From positions 124,001 to 188,000 of the forward strand of contig NZ_BMIA01000007.1 in the NCBI RefSeq assembly GCF_014641595.1: a stretch of 64,000 nucleotides of DNA. Direction: 5' to 3'. Each line of letters opens with the position of its first letter. Position 1 is the first letter of the stretch. The notes beneath the pieces are model-generated. The model did no database searches. It worked only from the letters and a program-made list of their open reading frames with translations, and was not told the origin of the DNA. A program made the position numbers and the translations under genes. Source of the DNA: Dyadobacter endophyticus (lineage in GTDB: Bacteria; Bacteroidota; Bacteroidia; Cytophagales; Spirosomataceae). Positions 8,991 to 17,496 of the stretch are shown here, piece by piece.

Positions 8991-9055
8991 TAGAGTAGCC
9001 CAATCATGCACTAGTTTCTTTGATAAGTTATAAATGGTCTTAAATCCACAAAAGA

Positions 9056-9829
9056 ATGAAATATACAGTACGTGCAGAGGGCAGGTTTAAGTTTATCGAC
9101 GAGGGAAAGGGCGAGACATTACTGCTTTTGCATGGCCTTTTCGGTGCATTAAGTAACTGGGACGGCATTATTGATCATTTTTCGAACCGTTACAGAGTTA
9201 TCATTCCATTGCTTCCCATCTATGAGCTTCCCCCGCGGGAAGCCGGTCTGGAAGCATTGCTCGCCTTTCTTGAAGACTTTGTTTCGTTTAAAAACCTTAC
9301 CAATGTTACGGCGATCGGCAATTCACTGGGCGGCCATATCGGCTTGCTTTACACGCTGAAAAACCAGGAGAACGTGCAGCGCCTCGTACTTACCGGCAGT
9401 TCTGGCCTGTTCGAAAACTCGATGGGCGGCTCATTCCCGAAACGCGGAAGTTACGATTATATCAAGGAGCGTGTGGCCTATACATTCTATGACCCGGAAG
9501 TGGCTACGAAAGAACTGATTGACGAGGTATTTGAAACCACTTCAAGCATTCCTAAATGCATGAGCATTGTAGGTATCGCGAAATCGGCTCAGCGGCATAA
9601 CCTTGCAAAAGATTTGCACCAGATCACCGTTCCGACGCTACTCGTGTGGGGTCTTAACGACACCATCACACCGCCGCATGTCGGTTATGAGTTCAACCGT
9701 CTCATAGCTAACTCCGAATTGTACTTTATCGATAAGTGCTGCCACGCACCGATGATGGAGCACCCGCACGAGTTCAATGTGATCCTCGAAAGTTTCCTGG
9801 AAAAAGATGTCCCGGTTCCAACTGCCTAG
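9056..9829 (+). CDS. Cytoplasmic alpha/beta hydrolase
   Basis: The 257-aa protein has the alpha/beta-hydrolase fold 1 pattern and no signal peptide. The oxyanion motif is LLLLHGLFGALSNWD. The nucleophile elbow is IGNSLGGH with Ser90. The acid lies in VWGLNDTITPP and the His in CCHAPMMEHP near the C-terminus. The size and motifs resemble MhpC/3-oxoadipate enol-lactonase-like hydrolases, but that group covers many unrelated substrates, so no reaction is assigned. In some Bacteroidetes such a hydrolase neighbours CBS-domain and nadK genes; here the CBS gene follows after 88 nt. Confidence 0.82.
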   Translation: MKYTVRAEGRFKFIDEGKGETLLLLHGLFGALSNWDGIIDHFSNRYRVIIPLLPIYELPPREAGLEALLAFLEDFVSFKNLTNVTAIGNSLGGHIGLLYTLKNQENVQRLVLTGSSGLFENSMGGSFPKRGSYDYIKERVAYTFYDPEVATKELIDEVFETTSSIPKCMSIVGIAKSAQRHNLAKDLHQITVPTLLVWGLNDTITPPHVGYEFNRLIANSELYFIDKCCHAPMMEHPHEFNVILESFLEKDVPVPTA

Positions 9830-9917
9830 AAACCCGGCAATCAGGGAAATTTCTTTTGTTACGATAGTTGATCTATATATTGTTTTTTTATAGCTTCGAA
9901 AAATGACGTTCTGACCC

Positions 9918-10589
9918 ATGCTCGCAGCCAATCTGATAAATCCTATGATCCCCCTGCTGAAACCGACCGACTCGGTGGGCACGGCTTTGGATTGGATGGA
10001 CGAGTTTGGTGTAAAACAACTGGTCGTCGCCGACTCGGGCGTCTACCAGGGGATCGTTTCGGAAGATATCCTTTTCGATATTACCGACATTTCCGAGCAG
10101 CTTTCCAAAGTAATCATCCAGCATAAGGACATTTTCGCGACCGAGGAACAGCATCCTTACGAGCTGCTCCGGCTCGTCAACCAGTTCGGGTTGTTGATTA
10201 TCCCGGTGCTCCACGATGACCGGGCTTTTGCCGGGAGCATTCTGGTTACCGACCTGGTCGAGCATTTCGTCAACGAGCTGGGCGTGCAGGAAAAAGGCGC
10301 GGTTATTGTCCTTAAAATCGCGGAAAGAAGCTACTCGCTATCGGAAATCAGCCGTTTGATTGAGTCTAACGGTGTCAAGATCCTGAGCAGCTACTATTCG
10401 TCCGGAGAAGTTTATAACCCTACTAATGAGGCGCGGCTCACGCTTAAACTGAACCGGACGCACATAACCCCCATCATCGCGACGCTCGAACGCTTCGGGT
10501 ACGAGATCGAAGAGGCACATGCCAACGACCCCATCGAAAGCCTCGACCAGGAGCGGCTCGATATGCTCTTGCGTTACCTGGCGACCTAG
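9918..10589 (+). CDS. CBS-pair protein (AcuB-like)
   Basis: The 223-aa protein begins with two tandem CBS motifs, about residues 1-60 and 65-125. The first contains the TALDWMDEFGVKQLVV and YQGIVSEDILFD type segments. CBS pairs bind adenine nucleotides and act as energy or ligand sensors. The C-terminal half, about residues 135-215 (EISRLIESNGVKILSSYY and RTHITPIIATLERFGYEI), looks like an ACT-like fold, as in AcuB-type proteins. It is probably cytoplasmic and regulatory; its partner is unknown. It precedes nadK by 112 nt, so a nucleotide-linked role is plausible but inferred. Confidence 0.78.
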   Translation: MLAANLINPMIPLLKPTDSVGTALDWMDEFGVKQLVVADSGVYQGIVSEDILFDITDISEQLSKVIIQHKDIFATEEQHPYELLRLVNQFGLLIIPVLHDDRAFAGSILVTDLVEHFVNELGVQEKGAVIVLKIAERSYSLSEISRLIESNGVKILSSYYSSGEVYNPTNEARLTLKLNRTHITPIIATLERFGYEIEEAHANDPIESLDQERLDMLLRYLAT

Positions 10590-10640
10590 CGGTCGGCGCT
10601 CGGTACCCGGACGCCCGCTTCCTCAAATGTGCTTGCGGCT

Positions 10641-10671
10641 TTTGAATCGGCACATTTGTCCTGTATCTTTC
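10641..10671 (+). promoter_or_regulatory. Candidate promoter of nadK operon
   Basis: TTTG at 10641-10644, a 19-bp spacer, then TATCTTTC at 10664-10671, which matches seven of eight bases of the -7 box including all but the final G. Start would be about 25 nt before the nadK ATG. Confidence 0.35.
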
Positions 10672-10701
10672 GGCTGAAACCACAAGTTTTATTTTTCCTT
10701 C

Positions 10702-11577
10702 ATGAAAATCGCCATTCACGGACGCAACTTTAATGAGTCCGCAAGGCCGTTCATTGAAAATATGTTCGATGAACTGGCGCGCAGAAAAGTTGAAGTCCAG
10801 CTTTCAAAGTCTTTCAGGACATTTCTGGATCAGGCCGGCATTTCCCATTATTCCGAGCTGGTTTACGAAAAACCCGAAGAACTTTTCGACGCACGTCTGA
10901 TCGTGAGTATGGGTGGCGACGGCACATTGCTGGAGACGATTTCGCACGTCGGCAGCCGGCAGACGCCGGCTATCGGTATCAATGTCGGCCGTTTAGGGTT
11001 CCTGGCCACCGTCTCCCCCGAACGCATCACCGACATGATCGCCGCGCTCGAAAACAGCCAGTTCCGCATTGATGAGCGCACGCTCGTGGAAGTAGAATCC
11101 AATGTCGATCTTTTCGACGGACTGAACTTCGGTTTGAATGATTTCACGATCACCAAAACCGATACTTCGTCGATGATCACGGTGCATACCTATTTGAATG
11201 ACGAGTTTCTGAACTCCTACTGGGCCGACGGACTTATCGTATCGACGCCGACAGGCTCGACAGGCTATTCGTTAAGCTGCGGGGGGCCTGTACTGGTGCC
11301 GCATTCGCAGAACTTTATCGTCACGCCGATCAGTCCGCATAACCTGAATGTTCGCCCGCTGGTAGTGGAAGATACGGCCGTGATCCGCCTCGAAGTGAAA
11401 AGCCGCAGCAGCAACTTCCTCGTCTCGCTCGACGCGCGTTCACGAATTGTCGACGAAAACACACAGCTTCTGGTGCGCAAAGCAGGCTTTATAGCCCGTC
11501 TTATCAAGATGAAAGATGACAGTTTTTTGAATACATTGAGAAGTAAACTATCGTGGGGGCTCGACATGCGAAACTAG
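10702..11577 (+). CDS. nadK: NAD kinase
   Basis: NadK phosphorylates NAD to NADP with ATP in the cytoplasm. The 291-aa length is typical. The catalytic GGDG motif is at MGGDGTLLETI with Asp73. The second conserved block is INVGRLGFLATV. The NAD-binding signature is VSTPTGSTGYSLSCGGP. The gene leads a likely operon with the dipeptide epimerase (28-nt gap) and the AONS-like enzyme. Confidence 0.96.
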   Translation: MKIAIHGRNFNESARPFIENMFDELARRKVEVQLSKSFRTFLDQAGISHYSELVYEKPEELFDARLIVSMGGDGTLLETISHVGSRQTPAIGINVGRLGFLATVSPERITDMIAALENSQFRIDERTLVEVESNVDLFDGLNFGLNDFTITKTDTSSMITVHTYLNDEFLNSYWADGLIVSTPTGSTGYSLSCGGPVLVPHSQNFIVTPISPHNLNVRPLVVEDTAVIRLEVKSRSSNFLVSLDARSRIVDENTQLLVRKAGFIARLIKMKDDSFLNTLRSKLSWGLDMRN

Positions 11578-11605
11578 GCCCCGAAATCCTCACTTCCGAC
11601 ACCGT

Positions 11606-12628
11606 ATGCGCCTTACGTACCACACTTTCGACCTTCAACTCAAACATACCTTCACCATCGCGCACGACTCGCGCGATGTGCAGCAAACGCTGATCGTCCA
11701 GCTCAGCGACGGTCTGTATTCCGGCTTCGGCGAGGCAACTTCTAATCCGTATTACGGCATCACGATCGGAAATATGATCGGGACGCTGGATATGGTCAGG
11801 GATATTGTCGAAAAGGGGAAATATGCCTCTGCGGAAGAACTCTGGAGCATGGTACACCCGCTTCTCAGAGACAATTCTTTCGCGCAATGTGCGTTGGACG
11901 AGGCCGCACAGGATTATTTTGCCAAAAAGAAAGGCCAGAAACTGTACGAAAGCTGGGGATTGTCGCCCGAGCATATTCCTATGACTAACTTCACGATCGG
12001 GATCGACACGGTGGAGAAAATGGTGGCCAAAATGAAAGAACTTCCGTGGCCGATTTACAAGATCAAACTGGGCACCAACGAAGACCTTCGCATTGTACAG
12101 GAATTAAGGAAAAATACTGACGCACTTTTCCGCGTCGACGCCAATTGCGGCTGGACAGCCGATAAAACGATCGAGCTCGCCCCACAACTGGCTGCGCTGG
12201 GTGTGGAGTTCATTGAACAACCATTGCCCGCCGACGATATCGAAGGGATGAAAAAGGTATTTGCCGCCAGTACATTGCCTGTAATCGCCGATGAAAGCTG
12301 CATTATTGAAGAGGATGTCGATAAATGCCACGGCCTGTTTCATGGCATTAACGTGAAACTGACCAAATGCGGCGGACCTACCGCAGCTTTGCGCATGATC
12401 GCAACAGCGCGGTCTCTGGGCATGAAAACCATGGTGGGCTGCATGACGGAAACCAGCGTGGGTATATCCGCCATCGCGCATTTGCTTCCGCTACTGGATT
12501 ATGTCGATATGGACGGTTCCTTGCTGATCCGCAACGACCCAGCCACCGGGGTTACTTTCGATTTTGGCAAAGTAATCTATGCCAAGGGGAACGGCACCGG
12601 CGCTGCATTGAAACCTGAAATCCAGTAA
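11606..12628 (+). CDS. Dipeptide epimerase (L-Ala-D/L-Glu epimerase type, enolase superfamily)
   Basis: The 340-aa protein is a muconate-lactonizing-enzyme-subgroup member of the enolase superfamily. It has the KxK pair (Lys152/Lys154 in IYKIKLG). Metal ligands are Asp178 in RVDAN, Glu204 in EFIEQPL and Asp229 in IADES. The second-side lysines are in NVKLTKCGG (251/254). A C-terminal D-x-D in YVDMDGSL is the feature that binds the dipeptide amino group in L-Ala-D/L-Glu epimerases. The likely role is recycling of murein dipeptides, or epimerisation of another dipeptide. Specificity in this group varies. It follows nadK and precedes the AONS-like gene by 8 nt. Confidence 0.88.
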   Translation: MRLTYHTFDLQLKHTFTIAHDSRDVQQTLIVQLSDGLYSGFGEATSNPYYGITIGNMIGTLDMVRDIVEKGKYASAEELWSMVHPLLRDNSFAQCALDEAAQDYFAKKKGQKLYESWGLSPEHIPMTNFTIGIDTVEKMVAKMKELPWPIYKIKLGTNEDLRIVQELRKNTDALFRVDANCGWTADKTIELAPQLAALGVEFIEQPLPADDIEGMKKVFAASTLPVIADESCIIEEDVDKCHGLFHGINVKLTKCGGPTAALRMIATARSLGMKTMVGCMTETSVGISAIAHLLPLLDYVDMDGSLLIRNDPATGVTFDFGKVIYAKGNGTGAALKPEIQ

Positions 12629-12636
12629 TCACGGCC

Positions 12637-13725
12637 GTGAACGTCCATCACACCCGTAAGCTTCCCGGCAGGACCGTCGAGACTACCGACGGACGGAAAT
12701 TTTTGTGGTTCAGCGGTACGGATTATCTCGGAATGGGACACAACGAAGACCTTCGTAACTATGTACATTCAGCTACGGAAACTTTCGGAAATCACTATGG
12801 GAGTTCAAGGAATAACAGTCTCCGGCTCGATATTTATGACGAATCGGAACGGCAACTGGCTGATTTTCTGCAATCCGACGCTGCGCTGATCGTCTCCTCC
12901 GGCATGTGGGCCGGGCAGTTGCTGATGAAGGAAATTGAAAATGTAGTTCAAAGCCATTCGAATCCCGACAATATCATCTTCCATTACGCTCCGGGCGTCC
13001 ATCCGGCTTTGTGGGGCACCGCATTTCAGCGGACAGGTTTGGAATGGCAGGAATGGGCTATCCGAACCGTTCAAAAGATCAACGGGGCCTCACCCGGCAC
13101 TGCGCATATCATTTGCTCCGATGCGGTAGGTTCGCCGATGGTGAAAGCATTCGATTTTACTATTTTCGACGCATTAGAGAAACCCGCCTGGCTGATCCTC
13201 GACGAGTCGCATTCACTTGGCGTGCTTGGCGTAAAAGGAAAAGGTATTTATTCCAATATTGGCAAAAAACTGCTGCCTCAAACTGTTTTTGTTTCTTCTC
13301 TTAACAAAGCGATGGGCATTCCTGCCGGAGCTATTTCAGGACCCAAAAGCGTTATTGAAAAGGTTCGGCAATCGCCCTGGTTCGCCGGCGCTTCCCCGCC
13401 TGCACCCGCCTATGTTTATGCATTGAAGAGGCTTTTGGAAGAGGACAAATATGCCGCGGCACACGTGTTGCTGATGGAAAATATTCGCTATTTCAACCAA
13501 AGAATAGCGGGTAGCACGCTTTTCGAATCCGTTGCCGGTTACCCTGTGTTCTGTTCGACCAATGCGGCACTTTTTGATTATTTGCTCCGAAACGGTGTGA
13601 TGGCTTCGTGTTTCCCCTACCCTTCTCCTGCCGACGCGCCGGTGACGCGCATTGCGGTGAGCAGCCTGCACCAAAAAGAAGACCTCGACCGGTTGGCCGA
13701 GGTCTGTAAGCAGTTTATCGCTTAA
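12637..13725 (+). CDS. PLP-dependent alpha-oxoamine synthase-like enzyme (BioF/KBL superfamily)
   Basis: The 362-aa protein is a fold-type I PLP enzyme. The PLP lysine is Lys224 in SSLNKAMGIPAGAISG, and Asp189 in LDESHSLGVLG contacts the pyridine nitrogen. FSGTDYLGMGH and GNHYGSSRNNS correspond to the substrate-entry motifs of 8-amino-7-oxononanoate and 2-amino-3-ketobutyrate synthases. Those enzymes condense an amino acid with an acyl-CoA. It is about 30 residues shorter than typical BioF at the N-terminus. The start is GTG at 12637, 8 nt after the epimerase stop; no better in-frame ATG lies close. Coupling to the epimerase suggests a shared amino-acid or dipeptide pathway, an inference. A terminator for tatC lies inside its 3' end. 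Confidence 0.8.
   Translation: MNVHHTRKLPGRTVETTDGRKFLWFSGTDYLGMGHNEDLRNYVHSATETFGNHYGSSRNNSLRLDIYDESERQLADFLQSDAALIVSSGMWAGQLLMKEIENVVQSHSNPDNIIFHYAPGVHPALWGTAFQRTGLEWQEWAIRTVQKINGASPGTAHIICSDAVGSPMVKAFDFTIFDALEKPAWLILDESHSLGVLGVKGKGIYSNIGKKLLPQTVFVSSLNKAMGIPAGAISGPKSVIEKVRQSPWFAGASPPAPAYVYALKRLLEEDKYAAAHVLLMENIRYFNQRIAGSTLFESVAGYPVFCSTNAALFDYLLRNGVMASCFPYPSPADAPVTRIAVSSLHQKEDLDRLAEVCKQFIA
13673..13704 (-). terminator. Terminator of tatC, embedded in the converging gene
   Basis: On the minus strand GACCTCGGCC pairs with GGTCGAGGTC (one mismatch, 4-nt loop) and is followed by TTCTTTTT. It lies 35 bp past the tatC stop, within codons of the AONS-like gene. The two convergent stops are only 13 bp apart, leaving no other room. 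Confidence 0.5.
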
Positions 13726-13738
13726 TATCTTACCTAAA

Positions 13739-14620
13739 TCAATCTTCGGTAGTTGTTCCGCCTAGTTTCGCAAGGCGTTTTTCCTCGCGCAATTTCTCAC
13801 GCTCCACTTTCGCCGAAACCATAATACTGAGCTCATAAAGCATGAAAAGCGGAATCGCAACGAGTATCTGGCTGTAAATATCCGGCGATGGAGTGATTAT
13901 CGCAGCCACGATCAGAATTACAATCATCGAATGCTTGCGGTATTCACGCATGAATGCCGGCGTGAGCACCCCGATTTTCGATAGCACAAATACAACGATC
14001 GGTAACTGGAACGCTACGCCGCAAGCCAACGTCAACGTCGCCACCAGCGATATGTATGAAGAAATACTAAACTCATTGATAATAGAAGGATCCAGCGTAA
14101 AGTTGGCCAGAAAGTTAATCGCGAGCGGCGTTACCACGAAATAACCGAAAAGTACCCCGGAAAAAAACAGGAATGTGACATAGAATACGGCTCCGCGTGC
14201 AGACCTTCTCTCAGAAGGTTTCAGCCCCGGCTTGATAAACCTCCAAACTTCCCAGAACGCATAGGGAAATGCAAAAACCAACCCGGCGATTACCGAGGAG
14301 GTCATACTCATCGTGAACTGGTCGCCCATTCCGATGGCCTGCAATTTGAAATTCAATGCCTTGATACACAAATCCTCATACCCAACAATAACCGAAAGCT
14401 TACAAAGCATTTTGTAAGTCCAGAAATCGGCTCGGGATGGAGCTATGATGACATAGTGATAGAGTTCTTTGATATAAACAAATGCAAGAATCGCAAATAC
14501 GAGAATCGAAGCACCGGCGCGGATCACGTGCCATCTTAACTCTTCGAGATGCGAGAGGAACGACATCTCCTTGCCTTCACCTTCCTCTTCTTCGTTATCA
14601 AAATCCTGATCCAGGGACAT
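13739..14620 (-). CDS. tatC: Sec-independent protein translocase subunit TatC
   Basis: TatC is the multi-spanning receptor of the twin-arginine pathway, which exports folded proteins across the inner membrane. The 293-aa protein has six predicted membrane helices. It carries the N-terminal hallmark MSFLSHLEELRWHVIRA, with the conserved Glu in HLEELR. Other family signatures are FAFPYAFWEVWRFIKPGL and ITPSPDIYSQILVAIPLFML. The N-terminus has an acidic run (DNEEEEGEGKE) and the C-terminus a charged tail, both usual in Bacteroidetes. tatA/tatB are not adjacent. Confidence 0.96.
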   Translation of the reverse strand: MSLDQDFDNEEEEGEGKEMSFLSHLEELRWHVIRAGASILVFAILAFVYIKELYHYVIIAPSRADFWTYKMLCKLSVIVGYEDLCIKALNFKLQAIGMGDQFTMSMTSSVIAGLVFAFPYAFWEVWRFIKPGLKPSERRSARGAVFYVTFLFFSGVLFGYFVVTPLAINFLANFTLDPSIINEFSISSYISLVATLTLACGVAFQLPIVVFVLSKIGVLTPAFMREYRKHSMIVILIVAAIITPSPDIYSQILVAIPLFMLYELSIMVSAKVEREKLREEKRLAKLGGTTTED

Positions 14621-14703
14621 ACTTTAAATTATTACTAGAATTCAATCTACGTGGAAACTGAAAAACAGGATCACTCCCTGTTTACTAAAAGTTGAAATTA
14701 CTT

Positions 14704-14736
14704 AAAAAACCCGTCGAAGTGATCCGACGGGTTTTT
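14704..14736 (-). terminator. Terminator of pdhA
   Basis: CCCGTCG (14710-14716) pairs with CGACGGG (14725-14731), extended by flanking A/T pairs, with T-runs on both strands (six T on the minus strand). It lies 22 bp beyond the pdhA stop on the minus strand. Confidence 0.8.
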
Positions 14737-14757
14737 ATTCATGCGCTCTGGATCAAA

Positions 14758-15789
14758 TTAATCCATTACAAAAGGGTAATCGCTCTCGACGTACACATCG
14801 GTGTAGGCCTCTTTCGGATCCGGCCACTCCGATTCCTCGGCGAATTGCACGGATTCAGCAACGATTTCTTTTACCTTTTTATCGATATTTTCAAGATCCT
14901 CCTCGGTAGCAATTTTGTTTTCGAGGATCACCGCACGGATCTGTTCGATCGGGTCGCGGTGTTTGTATTCTTCTACCTCTTCTTTCGAACGGTATTTCTG
15001 AGGATCGGACATGGAGTGCCCGCGGTAACGGTAGGTACGGAATTCCAGGAAAGTAGGTCCTTCACCTTTACGGGCACGGTCCGCTGCACGTGAAACCGCT
15101 TCGTGGATCGCCTCCACGCTCATACCGTCCACAGGTTCCGAAGGAATGTCGTAAGCCTCTCCGAGGGTGTAAAGCTCTGTAACGTTAGAAGAACGCGCCA
15201 CGGAAGTACCCATCGCGTAACCATTGTTTTCAACAACGAAGATCACAGGGAGTTTCCAGCTCATCGCCATGTTCAGCGTTTCGTGGAACGAGCCCTGACG
15301 GATCGCACCGTCGCCGAAGTAGCAGATACACAGGTTATCGGTTTTGTTGTATTTCTCAGCGAATGCAAGGCCCGCACCGAGGGGAATCTGACCGCCCACG
15401 ATACCATGACCTCCAACGAAACCAACTTCTTTATCAAAAATGTGCATGGAACCGCCCTTACCTTTGGTAGTACCGGTCTTCTTGCCGTAAAGCTCAGCCA
15501 TGATCGCATTCGGACTGGTGCCCAATGCGAGGGGAATACCGTGGTCGCGATAAGCGGTGATGTACTTGTCACCCTTTTTCAGGGCACTCACCGCGCCGGA
15601 AGAACATGCTTCCTGACCGATGTACAGGTGACAAAAACCACGGATTTTCTGCTGACCGTACAACTGGCCCGATTTTTCTTCAAAACGGCGTTGTAAAAGC
15701 ATATTCTCGAACCAGAACATGTATTGCTCCTTCGGATGCTGTAACTTTTTGGGGGCTGATGCTTTCTTTTTCTCAGTAACGGTGGCCAT
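14758..15789 (-). CDS. pdhA: Pyruvate dehydrogenase E1 component, alpha subunit
   Basis: E1-alpha binds thiamine diphosphate and decarboxylates pyruvate in the pyruvate dehydrogenase complex. The 343-aa length suits the alpha subunit of the split alpha/beta type. The ThDP-binding motif starts with FGDGAIRQGSFHETLNMA and ends with VVENNGYAMGT. Other signatures are GHGIVGGQIPLGAGLA and YRYRGHSMSDPQKYR, the phosphorylation-loop region. The N-terminus has a Lys/Ala-rich start. The beta subunit and E2 are not in the window. It is divergent from recF, with two palindromes in the shared leader. Confidence 0.94.
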   Translation of the reverse strand: MATVTEKKKASAPKKLQHPKEQYMFWFENMLLQRRFEEKSGQLYGQQKIRGFCHLYIGQEACSSGAVSALKKGDKYITAYRDHGIPLALGTSPNAIMAELYGKKTGTTKGKGGSMHIFDKEVGFVGGHGIVGGQIPLGAGLAFAEKYNKTDNLCICYFGDGAIRQGSFHETLNMAMSWKLPVIFVVENNGYAMGTSVARSSNVTELYTLGEAYDIPSEPVDGMSVEAIHEAVSRAADRARKGEGPTFLEFRTYRYRGHSMSDPQKYRSKEEVEEYKHRDPIEQIRAVILENKIATEEDLENIDKKVKEIVAESVQFAEESEWPDPKEAYTDVYVESDYPFVMD

Positions 15790-15809
15790 GTATTTGGTTC
15801 TCGTTTATA

Positions 15810-15854
15810 AAGACAGAACTTTGTCTTAAAGTTATGGTATGAACAGAGTCTGTT
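15810..15854. promoter_or_regulatory. Two inverted repeats between pdhA and recF
   Basis: AAGACA (15810-15815) and TGTCTT (15822-15827) flank six bases, and AACAGA-G-TCTGTT is an odd palindrome at 15842-15854. Both sit in the 124-bp divergent region and could be operators. No exact TAnnTTTG box was found for either gene here. Confidence 0.25.
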
Positions 15855-15913
15855 TTGCCGTACTCACGCAATGATGTGCGAAAATAAGCATAAACTAAAT
15901 AACAAAGAAGTTC

Positions 15914-17017
15914 ATGTGGCTAGAAAAGCTCCACCTTACATACTTTAAAAGCTATGAGGAGAAGGCCTTCACTTTTGGACAACATGTGAACTGTATCGTG
16001 GGCGAGAACGGCAGCGGCAAGACCAACCTGCTCGACGCAATCTATTTTCTGACCCTTACCAAAAGCGCATTTCACAATCAGGATGCGTTGGGCATCCGGC
16101 ATATCAACGACTTCTTCCTGCTCGACGGCGTCTTCAATGAGCAGGGCAAACATATCCAGATCACATGCAGCCTGCAACGGGGCCAGCGAAAGGTTTTCAT
16201 GGCCGATAAAAAGCATTATGAGCGCCTGAGCGACCATATCGGCCTGTTTCCTGTGGTATTAATAGCACCCGACGATACCGATCTCATTCGCGAAGGCAGT
16301 GAAGAACGCCGCCGGTTTTTCGACGGCGTGCTGGGCCAGGCAGTACCTGGTTACCTGAATGATTTTCTCCAATACAACAAAATACTCACGCAGCGCAACG
16401 GCCTGTTGAAGTTATTTGCCGAGCGGAATTACCTCGACGAAGACCTGCTCGAAACCTATAACGAGCCGCTGATTGTGCTCTCGCAACGCATTCACCGGCA
16501 CCGCGTGACGTTCATGGAAAAATTCGTCCCGCTATTCTATAAATTCTATGAATTTCTCAGCAGCGGTCACGAAAAAGTGGATGTGATTTACGAAAGCGAA
16601 GTATCCAGCCCCGATTTCCCCGCCGAATTCCGCCGCAACCGCAGCCGAGATCTGCACGCGCAACGGACAGGTAAAGGCGTACATAAGGATGAATATGTAT
16701 TCGAAATTGATGGGGTTACTTTAAAAAAATTCGGCTCCCAGGGTCAGCAAAAGTCCTTCCTGATTGCCCTGAAACTCGCGCAATTTGAGCTGTTAAAAGA
16801 AGAAAAAGGCAAAACGCCGATCCTGCTCCTCGACGATATTTTCGACAAACTCGACGACCGCCGTATTCACAAGCTCATCGAGTTGATCGATACCGGCTTC
16901 CTGGCACAGGTTTTCATTACCGATGCCCGGCCCGAACGCTCGCAAAGGATTTTAGAGCATGTAAAGGCTGATGTGCGTTTTTTTGAGATTGAGAAGGTGT
17001 TGAAGGCGGAGGGGTGA
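15914..17017 (+). CDS. recF: DNA replication and repair protein RecF
   Basis: RecF is an SMC-like ATPase that helps load RecA at single-strand gaps and stalled forks. The 367-aa protein has Walker A at VGENGSGKTNLLDA, right after the N-terminal LHLTYFKSYEE. It has the family block LIREGSEERRRFFDG and an ABC signature-like KKFGSQGQQKSFLIAL. Walker B is at PILLLDDIFDKLDD. Length and order are normal. The stop at 17015-17017 lies at the point where a broken toxin gene on the other strand loses similarity, so an old deletion or insertion end probably lies here. Confidence 0.96.
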   Translation: MWLEKLHLTYFKSYEEKAFTFGQHVNCIVGENGSGKTNLLDAIYFLTLTKSAFHNQDALGIRHINDFFLLDGVFNEQGKHIQITCSLQRGQRKVFMADKKHYERLSDHIGLFPVVLIAPDDTDLIREGSEERRRFFDGVLGQAVPGYLNDFLQYNKILTQRNGLLKLFAERNYLDEDLLETYNEPLIVLSQRIHRHRVTFMEKFVPLFYKFYEFLSSGHEKVDVIYESEVSSPDFPAEFRRNRSRDLHAQRTGKGVHKDEYVFEIDGVTLKKFGSQGQQKSFLIALKLAQFELLKEEKGKTPILLLDDIFDKLDDRRIHKLIELIDTGFLAQVFITDARPERSQRILEHVKADVRFFEIEKVLKAEG

Positions 17018-17223
17018 TGCCTGCTGATTACAAGCTCGTGGACCGCGGTGATGTGATCGTGTCGTTTTCCAGCAAAAGGAAACTCTTCGAGAATTCTCAA
17101 ACTGGCTTGTAACTTGGTCGTAAATTTTTCTGCACTCGCTTCACCCCAAGTATCGTAAAGATAACCTGCTATTTCAGAGAAGTTTTCCCTTGCGGGAGCT
17201 GTCCATTCTATCTCGTAAGCCAC
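16867..17223 (-). pseudogene. Truncated ParE/RelE-type toxin remnant
   Basis: The first ~68 residues follow the ParE pattern: IEWTAPARENFSEIAGYL, then WGEASAEKF, LRILEEFPFAGKRHD and VHELVIS. After RHH, at about 17018, the frame runs antisense into recF. The final beta-strands with the conserved Tyr-Arg and His/Arg residues are missing. In the family these toxins block gyrase or cleave mRNA, but this copy probably cannot fold normally. Its start overlaps the antitoxin remnant by about 50 nt, more than usual. The ORF is open, so a shortened product could still be made. Confidence 0.65.
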
Positions 17224-17444
17224 GCCTTATTTCTTTAAAGACCTCTTCATTAGAGAAAAGAGGGCCCGTTTTGGCTTCGCGTAGAGATCGGTTGAGTTGT
17301 TCGGTTACTTCCGGAGAATTGGAATAGGCACTATTGTCATAGTCTTGCTGCTCTCTGAACACACGACAGCAAATCTTCCATACGGTCTGCATTGATCTCG
17401 TTTATCAGGCGGATTGCTTCGGTTTTCATTTCCTGGTCAGACAT
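17174..17444 (-). pseudogene. Frameshifted ParD-like antitoxin remnant
   Basis: From the ATG at 17444 the first frame reads MSDQEMKTEAIRLINEINAD then RMEDLLS and soon stops. The neighbouring frame continues with VFREQQDYDNSAYSNSPEVT and ends with LFSNEEVFKEIRRGL. Joined, these give a normal Bacteroidetes antitoxin of the ParD/RelB type that pairs with ParE. A single-base change near 17370 explains the break. An alternative start lies at 17453. With the toxin also truncated, the locus looks inactive. Programmed frameshifting is possible but nothing specific supports it. Confidence 0.6.
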
Positions 17445-17496
17445 AGCGCGCATTGTTTTGATTCAACACTAATCAAATTTATCGAATTAAAACAAC

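Larger units (their letters stand above)
8677..9055. other. 379-bp divergent intergenic region
   Basis: This region lies between two divergent hydrolase genes and has no convincing coding frame. It holds a perfect palindrome ACCGGATCCGGT at 8739-8750, a related GGATCCGG word at 8811-8818, and a promoter for the plus-strand gene near 8962-8990. Confidence 0.5.
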
